Positions 33,873-42,000 of a stretch of 45,515 nucleotides of DNA are shown here, one piece after another (positions within the stretch are counted from its first letter, which is position 1; every line of letters begins with the position of its first letter). Under the pieces are notes generated by a model. The model did no database searches and was not told the DNA's origin. It was given only the letters and a program-made list of their open reading frames with translations. A program made the position numbers and the translations under genes. This DNA comes from Anaerolineae bacterium (GTDB lineage: Bacteria > Chloroflexota > Anaerolineae > B4-G1), in the NCBI GenBank assembly GCA_030612585.1, contig JAUWNP010000014.1:1-45515 (forward strand). The letters are read 5' to 3'.

Positions 33873-33896
33873 AAGCCCCCTTAACCAGGGGGCTTT
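33873..33896 (+). terminator. Intrinsic terminator after tRNA-Leu
   Basis: AAGCCCCC (33873-33880) pairs with GGGGGCTT (33888-33895) across TTAACCA, then a short T stretch. It lies 26 bases after the tRNA. The following 200 bases up to 34094 contain a small hairpin CACCGA/TCGGTG near 33947-33970 and no gene I can support. Confidence 0.65.
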
Positions 33897-34094
33897 GGTC
33901 TAATTATCTTGACCCTCTCTGTTTTTGATTCTAGCCTACCCGCAGTGGTCACCGATTTTTGACTTTCGGTGGACTTGCACTATTCTATCTGCGCTGCGTA
34001 CCGGCTAACAATGCAACGTTTCCTGCTCCGTTCTTGGAGGCTGCAATTCGAAGGAACTTGAGAACGCTAGAGGACCAGGGATAACGCTGTGCCG

Positions 34095-34706
34095 TTACCG
34101 CCACTTCGACGGCCGCCGAAGGACAAAACCATTGGCTTTGACAACTTCATCGGGAAGCACGCTTCTGGCAAGCACGACTCGGTCGAGGTGGAGGCAAACG
34201 TGGCTGGCGTTTTGGAGTGCATTGGAATGTCGTTTGGGTGGAAACACGACGATCACGCGCTTATGAGGAAACAGTTGCTTGACTCTTTTGACTGGGCCAA
34301 CGAGGTCACCATCAGCAGAGATGAGCAACGCGACATCGAAGTTATCCTGGAAAGCATCAGTTAACAGTTCCACAGCAATGTTCACGTCGGTCATTTTCTC
34401 GTGATGTGTCGTGTACGTATGGTCACAGTTCCGACACGTGATCTTGTCCGCCAGGTAGTGCCCGTAGTAGATATGGAGATCAGGCAGCGTGCCCAGGGCT
34501 TCGAGAAACGTGGTCTGGCGTCGCTGTTTACCGGGAGGGAATCTCACTTTTGCTGTGAAATACTTGGTAACGACCAGGGTTTGGTTCGGTTTCAGAAGAT
34601 GCTGGGCGACCTTCTGGAGATTTAGCCAGTAGAAGCGCTTCCAGCCTTTGGAACGCAGACCGTAGTATAGATTGAAGCCGTCAATGTAAGCAATGACACG
34701 TTTCAT
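34095..34706 (-). CDS. NYN (PIN-like) domain ribonuclease-like protein
   Basis: 203 residues. NYN domains are PIN-fold, metal-dependent RNases related to LabA/DUF88. The acidic site is visible: AYIDGFNLYYG near the N-terminus (Asp and Asn), EKMTDVNIAVELLTDAFQ in the middle, and DVALLISADGDLVGPVKRV later. A Cys pair in ITCRNCDHTYTTHHEKMTD may bind metal, as in other proteins of this branch. The length fits the family. It has its own strong promoter at 34790-34818 and a structured leader. It lies between a tRNA gene and a broken restriction system, a typical accessory location. Confidence 0.88.
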   Translation of the reverse strand: MKRVIAYIDGFNLYYGLRSKGWKRFYWLNLQKVAQHLLKPNQTLVVTKYFTAKVRFPPGKQRRQTTFLEALGTLPDLHIYYGHYLADKITCRNCDHTYTTHHEKMTDVNIAVELLTDAFQDNFDVALLISADGDLVGPVKRVKQLFPHKRVIVVFPPKRHSNALQNASHVCLHLDRVVLARSVLPDEVVKANGFVLRRPSKWR

Positions 34707-34733
34707 AAAAGAGCCTTTGATCGTAAAGGGACA

Positions 34734-34777
34734 GCCCCCCTTGCGGGGGGCGTCGGGCCGGAGATGCTATCTCCGGC
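34734..34777 (-). promoter_or_regulatory. Two strong hairpins in the 5' leader of the NYN gene
   Basis: GCCGGAGAT/ATCTCCGGC (arms 34757-34765 and 34769-34777) and GCCCCCC/GGGGGGC (arms 34734-34740 and 34745-34751) both lie between the promoter and the start codon at 34706. Neither is followed by a T run on the - strand, so mRNA protection or translation control is likelier than termination. Confidence 0.55.
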
Positions 34778-34789
34778 GGGGTTGATTTA

Positions 34790-34818
34790 ATCTTACCATT
34801 TTTTTGTGATATTGTCAA
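34790..34818 (-). promoter_or_regulatory. Strong promoter of the NYN gene
   Basis: On the - strand TTGACA (34818-34813), 17-base spacer, then TGG-TAAGAT (-10 at 34795-34790, with an upstream TG). It would give a leader of about 75 bases. Confidence 0.78.
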
Positions 34819-34828
34819 CTGTTTTTGA

Positions 34829-34952
34829 CAGAACGATGACGATGAACTGTTTGAGAAAAAGATGGCGCGTTTCATATCGACCCTGCAAGAACAATTCACG
34901 GAGAGTCAAGAGATAGAGCGCACAATTCGGATAAACTTGAAGAGAATTGACC
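34829..34952 (+). pseudogene. Remnant of hsdM: C-terminal end of a type I restriction methylase
   Basis: After an in-frame stop at 34826, the frame starting at 34829 reads DDELFEKKMARFISTLQEQF followed by [15 protein letters not shown]. This resembles the usual HsdM C-terminus (E-x-F-E-x-K-M-x-R-L ... EQFxESxxLExxIRxNLKxL). No catalytic part is present, and after NLKRI the frame runs into sequence that belongs, in another frame, to hsdR. It is too short for most gene finders. Confidence 0.6.
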
Positions 34953-35186
34953 ATGAGGCAGGTGATGGGCGACGAGCAACTGGCCTTCATCGCCCACGAA
35001 CTGATTGAAGCGGTGCGCAAAAACGTCACCATAGACTGGACCGTCAAACAGAGCGCCCGCGCCAGAATCCGCATAATCGTCAAACGCATCCTGCGCCGCC
35101 ACGGCTACCCGCCAGACCTACAAGAAGCCGCGACCAACACCGTCCTGGAGCAGGCGGAACTGCTGGCGGCCGATTGGGCTGATTAG
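34947..35186 (+). pseudogene. Remnant of hsdR: C-terminal DUF3387 segment of a type I restriction enzyme
   Basis: 79 codons from TTG 34947 (ATG at 34953). The sequence [40 protein letters not shown] and [17 protein letters not shown] matches the extreme C-terminus of HsdR. The motor and nuclease domains of a normal subunit of about 1000 residues are missing, and a stop lies in frame at 34938. It directly follows the hsdM remnant, so one deletion seems to have joined the ends of the two genes. A ribosome-binding site is not obvious. Confidence 0.8.
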
Positions 35187-35202
35187 TTACCAGGAGGATA
35201 TA

Positions 35203-36762
35203 GTGAGCAAGTTTCTGGACTTCTTGTTGGTGCTCCTGACCCAGTTTGCCGGGGGGCCTGGCAGAATAGAAAATAACCTCATGCGCTTTGGTCTGGCGGC
35301 AATACTCTGGGGGGCACTTCTGATAGTAGCCTGGTCCAGACAGCGCCAAGGTGATCTGCCGCGTGAAAAGTTGCTGGTATGGGGCTTTGGCCTGGGCCTG
35401 GCACGTGAACTGTTCATGTTTGGCTTCGTCTCCCTGCAAATACTAGGCATAGTAGAACGTGAATCGGCATACTTCATTTCCGCCCCACTGGAGCGCGCTC
35501 TGGCAATGGCGGCGGTTGTGATGGTCGCCGGCTCGTTCTTGCGATACATTCTGGATGACGCTCGCCTGTCACGTCGCTATCTGCAGATTGGGATGGGGGC
35601 AACGGGTATCTGCTACCTGACCACATCCTGGTGGTGGGCCTTGTACATCGCGGCCAACCCATGGAGCAGTTTTGGACAGACTTGGTGTGCCTGGCTCTTT
35701 CGATTGACCGCATCTGTGTTGATAGCCATTCCTATTGCTCTCTTGGCAAAGAAGCGGGGATGGCTGCGTAACGTAGTGGTAGTGGCGCTGACATTCTTCC
35801 TCCTGGGTGAATTGCTAATGCTCGTTAACCTGGCCACGGATGATGTCTACACAAATGTGCTCTGTCCTATCTGCCACACTTTCCACATTTTGGCTATCCC
35901 CCTGCTAGGGTATGTCTATATCCGCGAGCAATCCGTCGAGAGAGATCGGGCGCAGAGGGCGTTGCGAGAGAGCGAAGAGCGGTTTCGAGGGATCATTGAG
36001 AGTACACAAGCAGGTTACTTCTATATGGATCGAGACGGACGGTTTCAGCACGTCAATGATGCCTGGCTGCAAATGCATGGGTACAGTTCATCCGACAAGG
36101 TGATCGGCCAGCATTTCTCTCTGGTTCAGGTCAAGTCGGACCTGGAGGAAGCGCAGAGAGGCGTGGAAAAACTGATCAACGGTGAATCCATCTCAACCGG
36201 CGAGTTCACACGACGCCGCAAAGACGGATCCGTTGGCTACCACACATCCTCTGTCGCTCCTGTCATACGGGGTGGCGAGGTGGTAGGGCTGGAGGGGTTC
36301 CTCATAGACCTCACCGAATGGGTGCGGGCAGAGAGAGAGGTCTGGCGCCGCAACGAGGAGTTGGTCGCCCTCAACGCAGTTTGCGCCACGATAAGCCAAT
36401 CACTTGACCTGGATCGTACGCTGAATGCGGTCCTGGACAAAGTGTTGCAGGTGACAGGTGTGGACGCGGGATGGGTACACCTGCTTGACGAGGATGGGGA
36501 CGTGCTGTCGCTGGTCGCTCAACGTGGGTTCATCCAGGAAGTGGACAAAGAGACACAGACAGTCAAACTGGGCGAAGGCGTGACCGGTAGGGTGGCACAA
36601 CTGGGACAGCCCATCGTGATGGGCGAGGCCTTGGATGAGTCCCAGTTCAGTATAGAGATCGGCCAGCGGGCAGGGCTACGCGCTTTCGCGGGCGTTCCCA
36701 TCAAGTCGAAGGACAAAGTGCTGGGGGTGCTGAGTGTCTTCAGTCGTGTTCCCGCGAACTGA
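35203..36762 (+). CDS. Sensor histidine kinase, N-terminal part (membrane, PAS, GAF) - frameshifted gene
   Basis: 519 residues from GTG 35203, with AGGAGG six bases upstream. Seven or so hydrophobic segments fill residues 5-240, including SWWWALYIAANPWSSFGQTW. A PAS domain follows (about 255-385: RFRGIIESTQAGYFYMDRDG, HGYSSSDKVIGQHF) and then most of a GAF domain (about 395-519: LDRTLNAVLDKVLQVTGVDA, GEGVTGRVAQLGQPIVMGEA). The protein stops abruptly in VLGVLSVFSRVPAN. One extra C in the CCC run at 36751-36753 would restore VPRELSHREVQLLIAIGHQV and join it to the kinase part that follows. It is therefore one gene split by a single-base deletion or a sequencing error. Confidence 0.88.
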   Translation: MSKFLDFLLVLLTQFAGGPGRIENNLMRFGLAAILWGALLIVAWSRQRQGDLPREKLLVWGFGLGLARELFMFGFVSLQILGIVERESAYFISAPLERALAMAAVVMVAGSFLRYILDDARLSRRYLQIGMGATGICYLTTSWWWALYIAANPWSSFGQTWCAWLFRLTASVLIAIPIALLAKKRGWLRNVVVVALTFFLLGELLMLVNLATDDVYTNVLCPICHTFHILAIPLLGYVYIREQSVERDRAQRALRESEERFRGIIESTQAGYFYMDRDGRFQHVNDAWLQMHGYSSSDKVIGQHFSLVQVKSDLEEAQRGVEKLINGESISTGEFTRRRKDGSVGYHTSSVAPVIRGGEVVGLEGFLIDLTEWVRAEREVWRRNEELVALNAVCATISQSLDLDRTLNAVLDKVLQVTGVDAGWVHLLDEDGDVLSLVAQRGFIQEVDKETQTVKLGEGVTGRVAQLGQPIVMGEALDESQFSIEIGQRAGLRAFAGVPIKSKDKVLGVLSVFSRVPAN

Positions 36763-36773
36763 GTCATCGGGAA

Positions 36774-37604
36774 GTGCAACTGCTCATCGCCATCGGCCAC
36801 CAGGTCGGCGTAGTCGTTGAGAACGCGAGACTGGCCGAGGAAGCGTCCCGAGTGGAGATCCTCCAGGAACTGAATCGTCTGCGGTCGGAGTTGATCGCCA
36901 ACGTCTCCCACGAACTGAGAACTCCCCTGGGACTGATCAAACTCTCTTGCACTTCTCTGCTGGCGGAAGATGTGGACTTTGATCGTGAGATCCGGCGGGA
37001 GTTTCTGCGCGGCATTGACGAGGAAACGGACAGGCTGGAGAGAATCGTTGACAACTTGTTGGATCTCTCCCAGATAGAGAGTGGGCGGCTGCGCCTGGAC
37101 AGATACCCTACAGATGTGGGATGTCTTGTCAGAAAGGTGATAGGGAGCATGGAGGCCCAATCTACACAACATCGCTTTGTCCACGACTCACCCTCCGATC
37201 CGTTGGTGGCGATTATTAGTCCCAAACGTTTTGAGCAAATGCTGCGCAATCTCCTGAGCAATGCCATCAAGTACTCACCTGAAGGAGGAATCATCACCAT
37301 CCGGGGGTCTGAGGGCAAGGGGCAACTCACCATCCAGGTCAGCGATCAGGGGATAGGTATCCCACCAGAGGATTTGGAGCGGGTGTTTGAGCGCTTCTAT
37401 CGGGTTGAGAACGAGGCCACCCAGAACGTGGGGGGGGTTGGCCTGGGCCTGTCTGTCTGTCGGAGCATCGCAGAGGCCCACGGCGGGCGCATCTGGGTTG
37501 AGAGCACGCTCGGAGTGGGGAGCACTTTCTATTTCAGTATGCCCGTCGGCGTCAGGCCAGAGGCCCCTCCCGACCAGCCAACACACCTGTCGGCTCGCCC
37601 CTGA
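36774..37604 (+). CDS. Sensor histidine kinase, C-terminal catalytic part - frameshifted gene
   Basis: 276 residues in the shifted frame. The first residues QLLIAIGHQVGVVVENARLA finish the GAF domain. The HisKA domain carries the phospho-acceptor His in ELIANVSHELRTPLG. The ATPase domain has the N box LRNLLSNAIKYSPEGG, G1/F box VSDQGIGIPPEDLERVFERF, and G2 box GGVGLGLSVCRSIAEAHGG. All catalytic motifs are intact, so a full-length enzyme would work if the frame were continuous. The GTG at 36774 is not a natural start. The partner response regulator follows 128 bases downstream. Confidence 0.88.
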   Translation: MQLLIAIGHQVGVVVENARLAEEASRVEILQELNRLRSELIANVSHELRTPLGLIKLSCTSLLAEDVDFDREIRREFLRGIDEETDRLERIVDNLLDLSQIESGRLRLDRYPTDVGCLVRKVIGSMEAQSTQHRFVHDSPSDPLVAIISPKRFEQMLRNLLSNAIKYSPEGGIITIRGSEGKGQLTIQVSDQGIGIPPEDLERVFERFYRVENEATQNVGGVGLGLSVCRSIAEAHGGRIWVESTLGVGSTFYFSMPVGVRPEAPPDQPTHLSARP

Positions 37605-37629
37605 GTCTTTCGGGAAGGCAGGGGCTGAG

Positions 37630-37650
37630 GGACAAGATGGCATCTTGTCC
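37630..37650. repeat. 21-bp perfect palindrome between kinase and regulator genes
   Basis: GGACAAGATG (37630-37639) and CATCTTGTCC (37641-37650) are inverted around a single G. The one-base centre makes an RNA hairpin awkward, so a protein-binding site or a REP-like element is more likely. Confidence 0.6.
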
Positions 37651-37732
37651 TACTCTCGGTTCATTTTCGTCCTTGGGGGTGAGCCGAGGATCGTGGCGAC
37701 TGCGTCCGGTTTAATTCCGAAGGAGACAAAGC

Positions 37733-38431
37733 ATGAGCAAGGATAGAATTCGCATTCTGGTGGTAGATGACGAGCCTAGATATGTCTGGACCATACAGGC
37801 CAATCTGGAGGCCAGGGGCTATGAGGTACTCGTGGCGAGGGACGGGCAGACGGCTGTGGAGATTGCCGCCAGTGAGAAGCCAGACCTCATCATTCTGGAC
37901 ATCAAGATGCCCGGCATGGACGGTTACGACGCCTGCTGGCGTATCCGCGAGTTCTCAACGGTGCCGATTATCATGCTCACCGCTCTGGCAGAGGACGCCG
38001 ACAAGGTAGAAGGCCTGGATATGGGCGCCGACGATTACGTGACCAAACCTTTCAGCGCCGACGAGCTTCTAGCCAGGGTGCGGGCTGCACTGCGGCGTGT
38101 CGAATTCTCAGAACAGAAGGAGCCCCGTCCCCCGTTCCAGGCCGGTGACCTGCTGGTTGATTTTGAGCAGCAGCGAGTGTACGCTGGCGATCAAGAGGTG
38201 CATCTGACTGCCAAGGAGTATCGTTTGCTCTGCGAATTGGTCGAGCACGCTGGACAGGTGCTCGTGCCGGAATACCTGTTGGAAGAGGTGTGGGGAATGG
38301 GACACGAGGAGGAAACGCTCCTGTTGCGCCAGGTCATTCACCGCCTGCGCCGCAAGATAGAGCACGACCCGAGAAATCCGCGCTACATCCAGACCCGGAC
38401 AGGGATCGGCTACGTCTTTATCCCCTCATAA
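37733..38431 (+). CDS. OmpR/PhoB-family response regulator
   Basis: 232 residues. Receiver domain (1-120) with the acid pocket VVDDEP, phospho-acceptor Asp in LIILDIKMPGMDGYD, switch Thr in IIMLTALAED and Lys in DYVTKPFSADELLARVRAAL. A winged-helix DNA-binding domain follows (about 135-232: LTAKEYRLLCELVEHAGQVL, RQVIHRLRRKIEHDPRNPRY, IQTRTGIGYVF). It pairs with the frameshifted kinase upstream. Its TAA stop (38429-38431) touches the 8-bp target duplication of a small mobile element. A close receiver-only paralogue lies at 43675-44166. Targets are unknown; the secreted protein downstream is a candidate. Confidence 0.93.
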   Translation: MSKDRIRILVVDDEPRYVWTIQANLEARGYEVLVARDGQTAVEIAASEKPDLIILDIKMPGMDGYDACWRIREFSTVPIIMLTALAEDADKVEGLDMGADDYVTKPFSADELLARVRAALRRVEFSEQKEPRPPFQAGDLLVDFEQQRVYAGDQEVHLTAKEYRLLCELVEHAGQVLVPEYLLEEVWGMGHEEETLLLRQVIHRLRRKIEHDPRNPRYIQTRTGIGYVFIPS

Positions 38432-38558
38432 TAATACCGTATCTTCTCAAAAAATTGGGGCGGGTGTAGGTCGGATTTGCTATCCGACCGGACGGCGGTT
38501 AGCAAAACCGCCCTACAGTCGTCATCCCCCCCTAAATATTGAGAAGATACATAATACC
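38431..38558. mobile_element. MITE-like element with terminal inverted repeats and 8-bp target duplication
   Basis: The element proper is 38439-38550 (112 bp). It starts GTATCTTCTCAA and ends with the inverse, TTGAGAAGATAC; the similarity continues imperfectly for about 26 bases into G-rich/C-rich sequence. It is flanked on both sides by ATAATACC (38431-38438 and 38551-38558). Inside are nested hairpins: TGTAGG/CCTACA outside, GGTCGGAT/ATCCGACC and GGCGGTT/AACCGCC inside. No protein is encoded, so it would need a transposase elsewhere in the genome. Confidence 0.8.
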
Positions 38559-38580
38559 GGCATCTAGATTCCTCGTCCAA

Positions 38581-38613
38581 AAATGCCACGCACTTTGCAA
38601 GTGCGTGGCATTT
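38581..38613. terminator. Perfect 15-bp hairpin, likely terminator
   Basis: AAATGCCACGCACTT (38581-38595) pairs with AAGTGCGTGGCATTT (38599-38613) over TGC, followed by CTCATT. The A and T ends allow use on both strands. The response-regulator transcript could end here. Confidence 0.65.
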
Positions 38614-38634
38614 CTCATTACAGGGAAATTCAAA

Positions 38635-38800
38635 AGGTGCAACGCACTTGTCTCTTGCCATTTCAGCGATTTTGTCCAGCAGCCTGCCACGAGCCCCGCC
38701 ACGAGCCCCGCCACGAGTACTCGCGGTGGTACTCGCGGTGGTACTCGCAGTGGATTGCACCATAGAACAGGCAGATTTGTAGCAAAAGTGCGTTGCACCT
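38635..38800. repeat. 166-bp inverted-repeat element with a 12-bp repeat core
   Basis: AGGTGCAACGCACTT (38635-38649) and AAGTGCGTTGCACCT (38786-38800) are perfect 15-base inverted ends. The core has about three units of gccacgagcccc (38695-38717) followed by three units of ggtactcgcggt (about 38728-38755), meeting at the palindrome CGAGTACTCG. No target duplication was found. Open frames across it are repetitive (Arg-Gly-Gly-Thr type) and not believed to be genes. Confidence 0.65.
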
Positions 38801-39043
38801 GAGTAGTAACTGGCTTTAATAGATCTTTAATGAATTTATAATTGCGTTATGACCGTGTAAGAGGCATTTATAACACGTCTGTAACACGGGGAAGGTACAA
38901 TTTGAATCGTACTTTAAGTGCTCACTCGGCATATTCAACACTGAGTCTACACGGAGATGTCTATGGAAGTAAAATCATATTGAGAGAGCGATCTATTGGT
39001 GTAACCCAACCTGTTTCTATGTGTATATAAGGAGAAAGAAACG
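38801..39043 (+). promoter_or_regulatory. AT-rich upstream region of the 1318-residue secreted protein
   Basis: A long AT-rich leader without a supported gene. Possible -10 boxes are TATAAC (38869-38874) and TACAAT (38896-38901), neither with a good -35. The near-repeat TTATAACACG/TCTGTAACACG lies between them. AAGGAG, nine bases before ATG 39044, is the ribosome-binding site. Confidence 0.35.
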
Positions 39044-42000
39044 ATGAAGACTACGAAAAGCATATTGGGGCTTTTACTGATCGGGGTGATTTTGACGAGC
39101 GGCATGCCGCTCGCCTACGCTGCCCCCCCTGACCCCGAGATGCCCTGGTTTGGGGCTTCAGGTCCCGGGCTCCATGTCACCCCCCTCATTGCCGGACGGT
39201 ATATGGATGATCCTGCCGGCACGGTTCGCGTCTTTAACTCGCGCGAAAAGTTGCACATCCAGGTTGGACCCTTGGATGAGTGGCTGATCAACACGATCCA
39301 GATCTATGTCGGCGCAGACCCTGTGCCAACCGTTAGGAGCGGTAATCCCAACCAGGGAGCATTCCCTTACAAGGGAGAATTACCTGAACCAGCACCCAAC
39401 TATACGCTGGTACTGGATCTTGTGGATGATCTGGGTTTTAGTTGGGGTGAACCTTACGAGTACATGCGTATCCAGAATATCGCCGTCCACGCTGACCTGG
39501 TCAAACTCGATACGGATGGGACGACGAACGGGCAGACGATCAGAGTCCTCGAAGAGGAGGGCGCGTGGGCCTTTGGGGAGGGCACGTTCGAAGGAGGGCG
39601 GTGGGCCTGGTGGTTCAAATACGAAATGGCCCATCCCCAGCGCGGTCATTTTATCGACTCGCCGGTGGGTGGCCTGAGTTTTGAAACGCCAACCCACGCG
39701 GGCAAGACCGACGAATCTGGCGGCTTCGACTACTTCCCCGGCGAGCGCGTCGACTTGGCCATTGGCTCGGTGCACCTGGGCACGCCCCTGGCCGGCCACA
39801 AGGTCTCTCCGCTGGATATCTATGAGAACGCGGACACGGATGACCCCAGAGTGATCAACATGGCGCGCCTCCTGCAAAGCCTGGACGCCGACGCTGACCC
39901 GAGCGAAGGTATCGGTATCACAGAAGACGTGGAGGTCTGCCTCGACCAGGCGGTACAAGACCTGGGTTTGACAGGTGTCGACTTTGCCGATGACGGCCAG
40001 ACCGAATCCGTGATCCAGGGAACCATCAACCAGTGTGCAGGGGTTGAAGGCGTCACCCTGGTCGCGGTCTCGGCCGATGAGGCCCAGGCCAACCTGGACC
40101 GCTCACTGAACACAGACATGTTCCGCAAGGACATCTCCCGAACGCCGGACCTGACCAGTTCCAAGTCGAAACTCAATATCATGGGTATGTGGTTCCCGGC
40201 ACTCAGAGCCAACAATGACCCCGCCACGTATACGGATGACGGCGGGGGCGAACAGTCTGGCGTCCCGTACTATGATGAGGATGGCGACCTGATCCGAGTG
40301 GAGGCCCAAGCCAAGCCCATCGTCGTGGTCTATACCGACGGTGTCGAGGAGACCGGCAACGAGGACATCTTTGCAGCCATCTCACGCGACGACGGCAACA
40401 CCTTCAAGCGCAAGAACCTGTCGCGCGCGGCGGACCGGTCTTCCTTTACGCTGGCAAATGGCGAGGAGTACTTTGGCCAGGCCAAGAAACCGGTCTTCCA
40501 GGTCAAGGGGAACAATATCCTGGTCGCCTGGACGAGCAAGTTCTGTAACGGCGGCAAGCCGGCCTACGCGATCACCACCTGCGACGACCCGGACACCGAA
40601 GAGATCGAGGGCCCCGACGAGAACGGCGACTGCCGGATCACATGCCATGGCGACGGGGATAACGAGGTCTGCGAGCCTGACTATCCGTACGACGACGAAT
40701 ACTATGCCGAGGACATCTGGGGCATCGGCGGCCCACAGCGGTCCGTGGACTATACCGACCAGGGCTTCCCCGAGGTGGGCGAGGTCCCCTACAGTTGTGT
40801 GTGGGTTGCCCGCGGGACGATCGTCACCCAGGGCATGATCAACAGCGGTGGTTTCTGGGCGGATAAATCAGTCGGCGACATCCAGTGGTTCAAGCCCGAG
40901 CGACTGACCTCTGGCCGGCGCGACGCCAACCAGGTCTTTATGGGTGGCTCCGACGGCGCTGGTTTCGCCATCGCCTGGCAGGAAGACCCGGAGGGCTTGC
41001 GCCCTGGCGCTGCCGCCGGACCCGGGCCGGGTTGGGGTGGCGCGACCACCAACCACAAGACCGACATCTGGTACAGTTACATCACTATGGCGGATTTCCG
41101 CACGGTTGATGAGAACTTTGTGGCTGGCGGGGATCCCCAACACTATGTTCCAGAAGATGAAGAATTTGTCGGACGCCCCAAGGCCCTGGTTCCCATGTCT
41201 CTGCCGGTGCGGCTATCGGACAATGACAATGTCAACACCGACAACCTGCTGGTCGAACTGGGTGGGGACGGCTATCCCGTGGAAGATGAGGCTGGCAACT
41301 GGACCCCGATAACGAACCCTGACGCAACGGCAGAGGATGCCGATGGCACGCACGCCTATGCCTACGAGATCGAGGGGTTGTGCGAGGGCTTTTACGATTT
41401 CACCAACTATCAGGATGAAGAGAAGAGTGTCTGCATCACCGAGGACGGCAGGCTGCTGGACGGCAACACCGGCGCTTCGCGCGCGAACGTCTTCCTGCAG
41501 ACCTACACCAAGCCGGACGGCACCAAGAGCGCTTGGGCGATCCTGGCTTACGAGGAGACCAAGGGGGCCGGCATCGGCCCGCCGGACCACGATATCAGCG
41601 GCGGCCCCTACGGCGATGCGCCCTTGCCCGAAACGGGCAAGAACGCCATCTACCACAGTTTTGATTTCCAGAACCCGGACCTGGTCAGCGCGGGGAACAT
41701 CATCAACCTGCCCGAGAGGGATGCAGATGGGAACCTGATGTACCAGACAGAGGTCAGTTTGGATGACGACGGCAATGTGGTCTATGGTGATCCTATCCTT
41801 GACTACCTGGACCAGCCGCAACTGGCGTACGAGAACGCGCGCCGGCCGCGCTTCATCATCCAGGGCAGGAGCGCGATGGGGGACTCGGACACGGTCATGA
41901 TCGTCCTGTACAAGGAAGGGCAGGAGGGCATGGGCCGTCCATCGGACATCATGCTGCGCCGCGTGGTCGCCGATACGCCGGGGAACCCCTATGCCTTTAC

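Noticed and set aside
33935..33990. Insertion-sequence end near the tRNA (segment around gtggtcaccgatttttgact)
   Set aside because: It has a vague resemblance to ends of IS21-type elements, but no partner end, target duplication or transposase is visible.
34089..34364. 91-residue open frame on the + strand near the NYN gene
   Set aside because: Antisense to the NYN catalytic core, which has clear family motifs and a promoter.
34707..34800. Riboswitch upstream of the NYN gene
   Set aside because: Two simple hairpins only; no junction or conserved ligand-binding motif that I recognise, and the downstream gene is not metabolic.
38690..38760. CRISPR-like repeat array
   Set aside because: Units are 12 bp, contiguous without spacers and change sequence midway; no cas genes in the window.
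38532..38802. Arg/Gly-rich open frames on both strands
   Set aside because: Produced by the 12-bp repeats and palindromes of the intergenic elements; no ribosome-binding site or conserved motif.
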